This document shows, in pieces, positions 8,128 through 16,282 of a stretch of DNA of 64,000 nucleotides. Location: assembly GCF_907177275.1 (NCBI RefSeq), contig NZ_CAJSLV010000060.1, positions 1 to 64,000 of the forward strand, read 5' to 3'. The notes under the pieces are model-generated. The model had not been told where the DNA came from. It worked only from the letters and a program-made list of their open reading frames with translations, and made no database searches. Source of the stretch: Actinacidiphila cocklensis. GTDB taxonomy: Bacteria > Actinomycetota > Actinomycetes > Streptomycetales > Streptomycetaceae. Within the stretch, counting starts at the first letter, position 1. The number at the start of each line of letters is the position of its first letter. The translations under genes and the position numbers were made by a program.

Positions 8128-9358
8128 GTCGCGAAGCAGCCGCCGCCGCAGGCCGGTCCACTGGTGGAGCCGCGGTTCCGGCATCCGCCTGCGGGTGTGG
8201 ATGGCCGTCAACGCGGTACTGCTGTCAGCGCTGTCCTACGCGGTCTACGCGGCGGTGACCTCCAACGCCCAGGGCGCCGGCTACTCCGGCCTGGGGAACG
8301 CCCCGAGCAGCCCCGGCGTGCTCGACCGGCTCAAGGGCAAGAACGAGCCGACCGTCCCGAGCAAGGAGCAGTTCCTGCGCCCGGACGGCATCTACTACGG
8401 TGCGGCCACCGTCAAGGCGCCCTACGACACGCAGGAACTCGACCAGCTCACCACCGACGCCGGCGGCGTCCGGACCACCATGACCTCGTTCTTCCTGTCG
8501 TGGAACCAGAAGTTCAAGCCGTACTCGATCACCGCGGCCTACGCACACGGCACCCTGCCGGTGCTGACCTGGGAGCCGTGGCAGGGCGGCACGCAGAACC
8601 CCAAGCCGGACGAGATCCTCACGTCCAACACCGACCAGCCCGACTACCAGCTCGCCGACATCATCGGCGGCCGCTACGACGCCTACATCACCGAGACCGC
8701 CAAGGCGATCGCCGATGCCAAGTGGCCGCTGGTGCTGCGCTTCGCGCACGAGATGAACGGCGTCTGGTACCCGTGGTCGGAGAACGTGAACGGCAACCAC
8801 GCGGGCGAGTACGTCCAAATGTGGCGGCATGTGCACGACCTGTTCACCCGAGCCGGCGCCACCAACGTCATCTGGACCTGGTCGCCGAACATCGTCCGCC
8901 CGGTGCCCCGCACCAAGCTCAAGCCGCTCTACCCGGGTGACGCCTACGTCGACTGGGTGGGCATGACCGGCTACGGCGTGCACGAGAAGTCGCCAGCGAT
9001 CACCTTCGGACCGACGATCGAGCAGATCCAGGCCATCACCGACAAGCCGATCATCATCATGGAGACCGGCGCGCAGATCGACACCAGCCAGTTGCAGTGG
9101 GTCAACAACTTCTTCCCGTGGCTGAAACGCCACCCCGAGATCATCGGCTTCGTCTGGATGGAGAAGGACCGCGACACCGGCGCCCGCGCCAACTGGCTGT
9201 TCACCTCCAGCCCGGCCGAGAAGGAGGCGTTCCAGGCCGGCCTGGCCACCCTGCACCTGACCACCGGCCAGCCGGCCACCACGACGAGCCCCACGCGGAC
9301 GTCCGGCGGGAGCCCACCGGCGAGCCCGTCCGCCTCCAGTACAGGGAGCACGCCGTGA
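8120..9358 (+). CDS. GH26-like membrane-anchored glycoside hydrolase (copy 2)
   Basis: 412 residues. The GTG start overlaps the end of the synthase gene by 8 bases, which points to translational coupling. An arginine-rich N-terminus and one hydrophobic helix (VNAVLLSALSYAVYAAV) make it a probable signal-anchored extracellular protein. Catalytic candidates are E211 in AHEMNGVWYPW and E315 in IMETGAQ. The C-terminus is a Thr/Ser/Pro-rich tail of about 35 residues, possibly a linker or cell-wall spacer. Its close coupling to the synthase suggests it meets the polymer as it emerges. Hydrolase, lyase-like or transferase activity cannot be distinguished here. Confidence 0.87.
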   Translation: MSESRSSRRRRPVHWWSRGSGIRLRVWMAVNAVLLSALSYAVYAAVTSNAQGAGYSGLGNAPSSPGVLDRLKGKNEPTVPSKEQFLRPDGIYYGAATVKAPYDTQELDQLTTDAGGVRTTMTSFFLSWNQKFKPYSITAAYAHGTLPVLTWEPWQGGTQNPKPDEILTSNTDQPDYQLADIIGGRYDAYITETAKAIADAKWPLVLRFAHEMNGVWYPWSENVNGNHAGEYVQMWRHVHDLFTRAGATNVIWTWSPNIVRPVPRTKLKPLYPGDAYVDWVGMTGYGVHEKSPAITFGPTIEQIQAITDKPIIIMETGAQIDTSQLQWVNNFFPWLKRHPEIIGFVWMEKDRDTGARANWLFTSSPAEKEAFQAGLATLHLTTGQPATTTSPTRTSGGSPPASPSASSTGSTP

Positions 9359-10944
9359 GCGACAGGGAAGTCCTCGACTCCCCGGAGACCATTCCGATCG
9401 CGATCATCCCGCAGCCCAGGACCGAGCGTGCGGAGGAACGGCCCACCCGACGGGAAGAGCGCGAGCATCGGGAGCGCGAGCGCAGGCGCGGCCTGAGCCG
9501 CACCAACACCATGCTGCCCCCGGCGCTGGTCACCCTCGCGCTCGGCGCCTACCAGATCGGCACCCCGCAGGTCCGCGAGGACGAGTCGGCCACCTGGTGG
9601 GCCGCCCACCTGTCGTGGAGCGACCTGGGGCGCCTGCTGGACAACACCGACGTGGTGCTGGCCCCCTACTACGTGCTGATGCACCTGTGGGTGGCGGTGG
9701 CCGGCTCCTCGCCGGTCGTGCTGCGGCTGCCCTCGCTGCTGGCAATGTCCGCGACCGCCGCCGCCCTCGCGCTGCTGGGCCGCCGGATGTTCGACGGCCC
9801 GACCGGCCTGATCGGCGGGCTGGTCTTCGCCGTGCTGCCGGCCACCGCCCGCTACGCCCAGGACGCCCGCCCCTACGCGATGTCGGCGCTCGCCGTGGTC
9901 GTCGGGGCGCTGCTGCTGTACCGGGCGCTGGACCACGACGGCGCCGACCGGTGGGGCGGCTACGCCCTCGGCATGCTGGGCACCGGGCTGTTCCATCCGG
10001 TGGCCGCCAGCGTCGTGGTCGCGTACCTGCTGATCGTGTTCGCCACCGACCGACAGCGCGCCGGCGCCTGGTTCTCGGTGACGGTGGTCCCGGTGGCCCC
10101 GCTGGTCGCGGTGCTCATGCTGGCCCGCGGCCAGAACCACCAGCACCCCAACGGGGGCACCGGCCTCGACGCGCTGCGGCACCTGCCGCAGGACCTGCTC
10201 GGCTCCACCCACGTGGTGCTGACGGTCGGCGTCCTGGCAGTGCTCGGAGTGCTGCTCGGCCGCAGGAACGGCATCACATTGCTGGTCTGGGCCGTACTGC
10301 CGCCGGTCGTGGTCTTCCTGCTGCGCTCCTACGGCAACCTGTTCACGCCGTCGTACTTCGTCTTCACCCTGCCCGCGATCGCCCTGCTCACCGGGGCGGG
10401 CGTGTGCGGGCTCGGCCGCGCGCTGCCGGGCGCGGCATCGTCGGTCGTGCCGCGCCAGCTGGGGGCCGGACTGGTCGCCCTCGCAGCGGTCGCCGCGGTC
10501 TCCGTGCCGGCCCTGTCCGCCTTGCGCGACGACCCGCGGTCCGGTGCGTACGACTTCCACGCGGCCGCCCGCTACATCGCTCTGCAGCAGAAGCCCGGCG
10601 ACGGCATCGTCTACAGCGGCCAGCTCGACGTCGCCACCCGCGCCATGTCCTACCAGCTGCGCGACGCCCCGCGGCCGCTCGACGACGTGTACGTGATGGT
10701 CTCGCCGCAGCGCGACGGCACCTACACCGGCGAGCCCTGCTCGGCTCCGGTGGTGTGCACCAAGGGCATCGACCGGATCTGGCTGGTGTCGACCGCGCCG
10801 GCCGCCACCCCCTACGCGGGGATGACCACGGACGAGGGCACGTTCCTCCGGACCGAGTACAAGGCCTCCGCCGGGCGGAAGTTCAGCGGAGGGCTGCGCG
10901 TGACCCTGTTCCAGCGAGCCGCGAAGGCGGGCGGCCGTGGCTGA
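9355..10944 (+). CDS. GT-C fold polytopic glycosyltransferase (GT39/GT83-like)
   Basis: 529 residues, starting with a GTG that overlaps the previous stop (GTGA). A charged cytoplasmic N-tail of about 55 residues is followed by the first helix and the loop motif QVREDESATWW, which matches the catalytic Asp/Glu loop of polyprenyl-phosphate-sugar dependent transferases. About ten further hydrophobic helices and a C-terminal extracytoplasmic domain follow. Family members move mannose or another sugar from a lipid carrier to a protein or glycan on the outer face of the membrane. In this operon it could decorate the polymer or glycosylate the neighbouring extracellular proteins. The exact GT family assignment needs a profile search. 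Confidence 0.82.
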   Translation: MSDREVLDSPETIPIAIIPQPRTERAEERPTRREEREHRERERRRGLSRTNTMLPPALVTLALGAYQIGTPQVREDESATWWAAHLSWSDLGRLLDNTDVVLAPYYVLMHLWVAVAGSSPVVLRLPSLLAMSATAAALALLGRRMFDGPTGLIGGLVFAVLPATARYAQDARPYAMSALAVVVGALLLYRALDHDGADRWGGYALGMLGTGLFHPVAASVVVAYLLIVFATDRQRAGAWFSVTVVPVAPLVAVLMLARGQNHQHPNGGTGLDALRHLPQDLLGSTHVVLTVGVLAVLGVLLGRRNGITLLVWAVLPPVVVFLLRSYGNLFTPSYFVFTLPAIALLTGAGVCGLGRALPGAASSVVPRQLGAGLVALAAVAAVSVPALSALRDDPRSGAYDFHAAARYIALQQKPGDGIVYSGQLDVATRAMSYQLRDAPRPLDDVYVMVSPQRDGTYTGEPCSAPVVCTKGIDRIWLVSTAPAATPYAGMTTDEGTFLRTEYKASAGRKFSGGLRVTLFQRAAKAGGRG

Positions 10945-12034
10945 CGGCGGAGACATGCCCGAGCCGCGGCGTGGGGCGCGCCGGCTGGTGCAGGCGGCGC
11001 TCGCGGTCACCGCCGCGGTGGCCGTCGGCCTGGGCGCGTTCGCGCTGGGCGGCGGCTCGTCCGGCGGCTCCGGAAAGGACCACGCCGGGCGCAGCGTCGC
11101 CCTGCCTTCGACGCGGACGACCGAGACCGTCCCCGACAAGTCGCGCTTCCTCCGTCCCCCCGGCGGCACCACCTACGTCGGCGTCGCCGCACCCGACGCC
11201 CCCTGGAAGTCCGCGGTGCTCTCCGGTATCGCCGAGGACGCCGGCGGCGTCCGGCCGGACATGGTCGAGTACTTCGTCAACTGGACCAAGGGCTTCGACG
11301 AGGGCGCCGTCCGGTCCGCCTACTCCCAGCACGCCCTCCCGGTGATCACCTGGGAGCCGTGGGCCGGCGCCGGCAAGGGCACGAAGCAGCCGTCGTACGC
11401 GCTGTCCACTATCATCGACGGCCGTCACGACGCCTACATCACCGCGTTCGCCGAGGCCGTCAAAGCGGGCCGCTGGCCCGTCGCGATCCGCTTCGGCCAC
11501 GAGATGAACGGCCACTGGTACCCATGGGCCGAGCACAACGGCGTCAACAAGCCAGGGCAGTTCGCGGCCGCCTGGAAGCACGTGCACGCGATCTTCGACA
11601 AGGTCGGCGCGGACAACGTGATCTGGGTGTGGGCGCCGAACACGCTGCGCGGTGCGGACCCGGTCCGCCTCGCGTCCCTCTATCCCGGGGACGCCTACGT
11701 CGACTGGATCGGCATGTCCGCCTACGGCGTCTCCGAAGCGGCGGCGGGCGACACGCTGGACCCGACCCTGCGGGCCGTCCGGAAGTTCACCCAGCGTCCC
11801 CTGCTGATCACCGAGACCGGATCCCAGCCGGGTGCCCGGAAGGCCGGCTGGATCGCCTCGTTCTTCCCGTGGCTGCGCAAGCACCCCGACGTGATCGGCT
11901 TCGTCTGGTTCCAGTACACGCGCGAGCAAGGCGCCGGCGCCGACTGGACGTTCACCTCCAGCACGGCGGCGCGGAATGCTTTCCGCACGGGGGTCCGCAC
12001 GCTGAAGCCCGCAGCGGTCCCGGCTCCCTCCTGA
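10937..12034 (+). CDS. GH26-like secreted glycoside hydrolase (copy 3)
   Basis: 365 residues, with a GTG start overlapping the previous gene by 8 bases. A basic N-terminus and a hydrophobic segment (AALAVTAAVAVGLGAFALGG) form a signal anchor or signal peptide. Catalytic candidates are E189 in GHEMNGHWYPW and E293 in ITETGSQ, spaced exactly as in the two paralogues. It is the last gene of the plus arm; only transposon debris follows. Three diverged copies in one locus argue for distinct roles (for example release, length control, transfer) rather than simple redundancy. That is inference. Confidence 0.86.
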   Translation: MADGGDMPEPRRGARRLVQAALAVTAAVAVGLGAFALGGGSSGGSGKDHAGRSVALPSTRTTETVPDKSRFLRPPGGTTYVGVAAPDAPWKSAVLSGIAEDAGGVRPDMVEYFVNWTKGFDEGAVRSAYSQHALPVITWEPWAGAGKGTKQPSYALSTIIDGRHDAYITAFAEAVKAGRWPVAIRFGHEMNGHWYPWAEHNGVNKPGQFAAAWKHVHAIFDKVGADNVIWVWAPNTLRGADPVRLASLYPGDAYVDWIGMSAYGVSEAAAGDTLDPTLRAVRKFTQRPLLITETGSQPGARKAGWIASFFPWLRKHPDVIGFVWFQYTREQGAGADWTFTSSTAARNAFRTGVRTLKPAAVPAPS

Positions 12035-12157
12035 CCTGCCGCGCGCGGGGCCGGTGGCGGCGGACCCGAGGGCAGGGCCGGCCGCACGGGCGGTCAGGTG
12101 CGTGTCACGGTCCAGTAGTCGAGGTTGAAGTCGCCGGTCGGGAACTCGACGCGGACG

Positions 12158-12363
12158 GTGCCCCTGCCGAAAGCCTCATCCGTGCAGCTCAGCACCACTA
12201 TCACCTTATCCAGGGTGACGACCGAGCGCGGATCCGCTTGAACGCGTTCAATGGAGCGTCAGGCACGGTATGAGCGCGTTCAAAACAACCCTGTCCTCTG
12301 CAACCGGCACAGGCCGCTGAAACGCCTGCTGAACTGCGCGGATGGAATTCTCGGCACCCACAA
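12158..12363. repeat. MITE-like element, degenerate (copy 1)
   Basis: About 206 bp with inverted ends. The left end contains TGCCGA then CATCCGTGCAGCTCAGCA. The right end, read on the minus strand, begins TGTGGGTGCCGAGAATTC and continues CATCCGCGCAGTTCAGCAG. The interior carries two copies of a GCGCGTTCAA-like palindrome half. It has no coding capacity. Its ends resemble those of the element at 19506-19703 and, more loosely, the full IS copies at 48463 and 60231. The left end is weakly conserved, so the exact boundary is uncertain. Confidence 0.5.
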
Positions 12364-12479
12364 GGCTCCTGCGGACCTCGTCGAGGAGTGCGAAATGCCG
12401 CGGGTCCATCCGGCCCTGCCGAGCCGCAACCGCAACGGGGCCGCCGCTGCGGTGACAGCTGAACGGGCAACGAGTCCGC

Positions 12480-12618
12480 TTCGCGAGCATCCTCGCAGCC
12501 CGCCGAAGCGGCTCACGGGCTGCCTTCCCTGCATCGGACGCCCAACTGCCACCGCGCACCGCCCACCCCGGACCCAGCGCTGCGACCAGCACGGATGCAA
12601 TACCCGGCACCTCCAGGG
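12480..12618 (-). mobile_element. Degenerate left end of the 1.25-kb IS family
   Basis: Read on the minus strand, this stretch follows the first ~140 bases of the IS at 48463: the end GGTGCCGGGTATTGCATCC, then TCCGATGCAGGGAAGGC and GCTGCGAGGATGCTCG, with scattered substitutions. The transposase frame is lost just after its start codon. The remnant lies directly downstream of the third GH26-like gene and marks the boundary of the intact locus. Confidence 0.75.
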
Positions 12619-12737
12619 CCCCTGCCATCGTTCGGTACGGTCGCAGACGGCCTGGACAACGCGATGACGGAGTCGTGCGCGGGTTCGGCCGGGCGACGGC
12701 TTCTTCGCTGCGCCCGGCGCCTTGGCGGCGAGCGTGC

Positions 12738-14027
12738 TCAGGAGGCGTCGGTGCGGGGGAAGACGTACTCGTCGAGCACGATGCCGAGGGCCACGGCGGC
12801 CGGGATGGCCACCAGGCCGCCGATGATGCCGAGCAGCGAGCCGCCGGCCAGGACCGCGACGACGGTCACCACCGGATGCACGTCCACGGCGAATTTCATG
12901 GCCCGCGGCATGATCAGGTAGTCCTCGGCGACCCGGAATCCGATGTAGAATGCCGCGGTGGCCAGGGCCACCGGAAACGAGACGGTCAGTGCCACCAGGC
13001 TGACCACGATGCCGCCGACCGTCGAGCCCACCACGGGGACCATGTCCATCAGCGCCACGAAAAAGCCCAGCGCGGCGCCGTAGGGTACGCCGACGACCTC
13101 GCACCACACGAAGGTGGCGAGACCCGCGATCGCGGAGGTCGCGATGTTGCCGAGCATGTACCGGCCGACGCGGCTGAGGATCTCTTCGGTGACGGCCTCC
13201 ACCCGGGGGCGCCGGGTGCCGGGGACGAAGCGGTAGCAGAACTGCTTGATCGTGGGCAGCGCCGCCATCACGTAGAGGGTGACGGTGATCACGATGACGG
13301 CGGACGTGATGAGGCTGATCACCAGCTGGCCGGCCCCCAGCACCCCGCCGGCCACCTGGGACGCGCCCCCGGCGCTCAATCGCGACTGCGCCTTCTCGAT
13401 GATGTGGTAACGGTCCTCCAGCCGCCCCAGGGTGGAGTGGTGGTCGTGCAACTGCTGGCGCCAGCGGGGTATCCCGTCGCTCAGCGCGTTCACCGCGTCG
13501 GTGACAGGCGGGATGACCAGCGCCAGGAATCCCGCCAGCACACCGGCGAACCCGGCGAGCACCGCGGCCACCGACCAGCTGCGGCGCAGGCCGAGCCGTC
13601 CCAGCAAGGCGACCACCGGCTCCAGGCTGACCGCGATGAAGACGGCCAGCAGCAGGAGGGTCAGCAGTTCGCTGAGCCTGAGCACGGTCTGCACCAGGAG
13701 CCATGCCAGACTCCCGCCGAGGGCCAGCCCGAAGCCGATCTGGAACCAGGAACGCCGCGCGGCGGGCACCCCGCCGAGCCTGCGCCGCCACGCTTCGGCA
13801 ACCGGACTTGCGTCCTGTCCGCCGCCCGCCGGTGGCCGCCGGTCGGCCGCGGCGGCCGCGCTCTCGGGCGGGTCGCCCTTCCGCCGGGCCGTCTCGGGGC
13901 TTGCGTCTGCGGGACCGGCCGCCTCGGTGCCGCTCTGCTCCCTGGGAGCCTCGGCGCCGTCCCGCCGGTGCGGGTCGGAGACGGCGGATCCGGGCCGCGA
14001 TGACGCCTGGGCAGGCATGTCTGGCAC
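12738..14027 (-). CDS. AI-2E family transporter (PerM-type membrane protein)
   Basis: A 429-residue integral membrane protein. A Pro/Ser/Ala-rich cytoplasmic N-terminus of about 90 residues precedes eight hydrophobic helices in the family's typical two-block pattern, including VAVLAGGSLLGIIGGLVAIP near the C-terminus. Family members have been linked to autoinducer-2 export or Na+/H+ antiport, so the substrate is open. The GTG at 14027 is chosen because GAGGGG lies 8 bases upstream; an ATG three codons later (14018) is an alternative. It is divergent from the spermidine-synthase-like gene. It looks intact although both sides are rich in relics. Confidence 0.85.
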   Translation of the reverse strand: MPDMPAQASSRPGSAVSDPHRRDGAEAPREQSGTEAAGPADASPETARRKGDPPESAAAAADRRPPAGGGQDASPVAEAWRRRLGGVPAARRSWFQIGFGLALGGSLAWLLVQTVLRLSELLTLLLLAVFIAVSLEPVVALLGRLGLRRSWSVAAVLAGFAGVLAGFLALVIPPVTDAVNALSDGIPRWRQQLHDHHSTLGRLEDRYHIIEKAQSRLSAGGASQVAGGVLGAGQLVISLITSAVIVITVTLYVMAALPTIKQFCYRFVPGTRRPRVEAVTEEILSRVGRYMLGNIATSAIAGLATFVWCEVVGVPYGAALGFFVALMDMVPVVGSTVGGIVVSLVALTVSFPVALATAAFYIGFRVAEDYLIMPRAMKFAVDVHPVVTVVAVLAGGSLLGIIGGLVAIPAAVALGIVLDEYVFPRTDAS

Positions 14028-14414
14028 TGCGTCATCCCCTCTCGTGAGGACGGTCCTGGAGTCGGTTCCGCGATGCCGCAGCCCGGGACCCTCCACCGAC
14101 AGCACAACCTGGCGTCCGTCTGCCCCCGCGCGAGCGGAAGATTCACGCCGGCCGGGGCCTCCTCCTTCCGACGTGACAGCAGTCGGAGCCACGGACCCAG
14201 CCGATTTCCGTTCCGTGGCAGCGCCGGCCGGCTGACGAGTGCTCCAGGGAGAACGCAGAGGACGCGGGAATGCCGGGTGTGGGGGTCACGGTGATCCGGA
14301 GGCCGTGTACTGACCGTCGGCGGAGACGGGGGCGGCAAGCCTGTCATCATCGAGGCCTCACGGCGGCGCACCCCGAGCCGGCACTGCTCAGCGGCCGCCC
14401 GGAAGGAAGAGCGG
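14028..14414. other. Divergent intergenic region
   Basis: 387 bp between the AI-2E-type gene and the spermidine-synthase-like gene. No credible gene, repeat or RNA is visible. It presumably holds both promoters; the only clear signal is AGGAAGAG just before the ATG at 14415. Confidence 0.5.
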
Positions 14415-15143
14415 ATGAGCTTGCGTTTCGAGGAACTCGACTGGGCCACCACCCCGATGGGCGACATCAGCCTGCGCAGGCGGCGCGACCCCTCCTCGGG
14501 CGACGACGTGTACGAGGTGAAGCTCGGGGACGAGTTCCTCATGTCCAGCCTCTTCATCGCGGGCGAGATCGCACTCGCCGAACTCGCCCTGGCCGCGCTG
14601 CCGAACGAGCAGGTGGATGTCGCCGTTGGGGGCCTCGGCTTGGGCTGTACGGCCGCGGCGGCACTCGACGACCCGCGTGTGGCGTCACTGATCGTCGTCG
14701 ACGCGATCAGCAAGGTCATCGAGTGGCACCACGAGCACCTCGTACCGCTGGGCGCGCGGCTGACCACCGACGACCGGTGCCGCCTCGTCCACGGCGACTT
14801 CTTCGCCCTGGCAGCCGGAACCGACGGCTTCGACCCGGCTGTGCCCGGGCGCCGATTCCACGCCGTTCTGCTGGATGTCGACCACTCACCCGAGCACGTC
14901 CTCCATCCGCGGCATGCCGCGCTCTACCGGCCCGACGGACTGCGCGCTCTGGCAGAACACCTCCACCCCGGCGGTGTCTTCGCGCTGTGGTCCAACGACC
15001 CGCCCAGCGATGCCTTCACCTCCCTGCTCGGCACCACTTTCGCCCACGCCGAAGCCCGCACGGTCGCCTTCGCCAACCCCCTGCAGGACAGCACCGCCGC
15101 CAACACCGTCTACCTCGCGGTCAAAGCCGCAGGCGACCGGTAG
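14415..15143 (+). CDS. Spermidine-synthase-like class I methyltransferase-fold protein
   Basis: 242 residues. A start-proximal beta region is followed by a Rossmann-like nucleotide-binding motif (VGGLGLGCTAAAAL), an acidic strand end (IVVDAISKVIEWH), VHGDFFAL and LLDVDHSPEHVL. This order is that of polyamine aminopropyltransferases and related SAM-dependent enzymes. Actinomycete members of this group are often annotated only as spermidine synthase-like and their substrate is unknown. The AGGAAGAG box and ATG at 14415 give a clear start. It is a single gene followed by relics, so no pathway can be inferred. Confidence 0.8.
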   Translation: MSLRFEELDWATTPMGDISLRRRRDPSSGDDVYEVKLGDEFLMSSLFIAGEIALAELALAALPNEQVDVAVGGLGLGCTAAAALDDPRVASLIVVDAISKVIEWHHEHLVPLGARLTTDDRCRLVHGDFFALAAGTDGFDPAVPGRRFHAVLLDVDHSPEHVLHPRHAALYRPDGLRALAEHLHPGGVFALWSNDPPSDAFTSLLGTTFAHAEARTVAFANPLQDSTAANTVYLAVKAAGDR

Positions 15144-15156
15144 CAACACCCGTTTC

Positions 15157-15444
15157 CTATCGGCGTCGACCAGGCCGGGGCCGACCTCGTCCTCGGCGTG
15201 GGACGGCCCGACGCCCAGGAGGGCGCAGGCCCTTGGCCGGGCAGGATGCCGTCCACGAGGTCGCGGCCCTCATCCGTGAGGTGGACATGAGGTCGAACTG
15301 GGCGCGGCTGAGCCCGGCCGACCGCAGCGGCGCGTCCTGCGCCTGCTGGGGGAGCGCGGCAGACCGGTTGAGCCGTCCGATGAGCTCCATCGGCGCGGTC
15401 CCGAGAGCGGGGTGCACGGCGTGCCACTGCCGGACCACCGTCAT
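15157..15444 (-). pseudogene. MarR-family regulator remnant with internal deletion
   Basis: On the minus strand the first part reads like the N-terminal dimerisation helix of a MarR protein (MELIGRLNRSAAL, then LRSAGLSRAQFDLMS). The winged-helix centre is missing. The end of the protein (HLTDEGRDLVDGILPG) follows almost at once in a different frame. This is an internal deletion plus frame loss, so no functional repressor can be made. Degraded IS sequence starts about 130 bases further on. Confidence 0.6.
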
Positions 15445-15571
15445 GACCCTGTCGTCGCCGACCGCGCGGCGCCCCTCCCCGGACCCGGCCTCCCGCCCCG
15501 GCCTCGACGACTCCGCCGACCTGCTCGCCGAACTCGTCCGGGAGACCGGACTCGACTGGCACCAGGAGCAG

Positions 15572-15650
15572 TGTGGGTGCCGATAAATCATCCGGCCTGG
15601 TCATGCGACATGTTGGTACTCGTGGAGTGTCCCGCCGAGTCGGTCTCGCC
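15572..15650 (-). mobile_element. Diverged right end of the 1.25-kb IS family
   Basis: Reading on the plus strand, TGTGGGTGCCGATAAATCAT is followed by GGTCATGCGACATGTTGG and TACTCGTGGAGTGTCC. It corresponds to the first ~70 bases of the IS copy at 60231, with about a dozen differences. No transposase sequence is attached. Confidence 0.7.
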
Positions 15651-15676
15651 GACGGACCATAAGCCACCCGGCGCAC

Positions 15677-16164
15677 GTGGGGCCGCTGATGCTCGTCGGT
15701 ATGACCCGGGACCTGCCGGAGGACTACACGGACTGCGTACCGCACTGGATGCGGATGCTCGCCGAGGGCCGCGGCGACGAGATCGCCCGCGAGCTGGTGG
15801 ACCGCTTCATGTCGCCGCCCGGCACCGGCACCGTACGGCGCCATGCGCCCGTGTCCCGGCTGCTGTACCGGCAGTTCGCGGAGCGCTCCACGGAAGAGGT
15901 CAGGAGGGACGTGGAGCACAACCGCCAGCTGCTGACCCACGACTGGTGCGTGCCCGAGCCGGTGCCGGCGGTCCCGGCACTCGTCTGACGGGGGTGCACG
16001 CCACGTCGACCCGACCCGAGATGGGCCTGGCCGCCGCGCGCTGCCTGAAAGGCGCCTGGTTCACCACGGTCAGGGAGGCCGACCACCTCCTGCCGGTGGA
16101 GCGCAGCGAGGAACGCGGCGACCTGGTCGCCCGGTCCCGCGACGAGGCCCACGCGTCGAACTGA
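15677..16164 (+). pseudogene. Alpha/beta hydrolase, truncated and frameshifted
   Basis: The first part (to 15988) ends in VPAVPALV and is followed in another frame by TGVHATSTRPEMG and TTVREADHLLPVERSEE. Together these look like the C-terminal half of an alpha/beta hydrolase, including the catalytic His in ADHLLP. Around 15985 the sequence CTCGTCTGACGG lacks one C relative to the expected CTCGTCCTGACGG. The N-terminal half with the nucleophile elbow is absent; its place is taken by the IS-end remnant at 15572-15650. Confidence 0.65.
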
Positions 16165-16219
16165 CGGGCACTCACGTTCAAGAGTTGGTAAACGCGCAGC
16201 TCGGCCGGGTCCGAAACGG

Positions 16220-16282
16220 TGTAGGTGCCGAGAACCACGTCCGCGCTGGTCCTGCGGCATGTTGGTACTCGTGGAGTATGCC
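16220..16282 (-). mobile_element. 63-bp right end of the 1.25-kb IS family
   Basis: These 63 bases match positions 60231-60293 with a single visible difference, so the remnant is recent. The match stops exactly where the next IS begins at 16283. The rest of the older element is not found beyond 17465, so a deletion accompanied or followed the second insertion. Confidence 0.85.
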
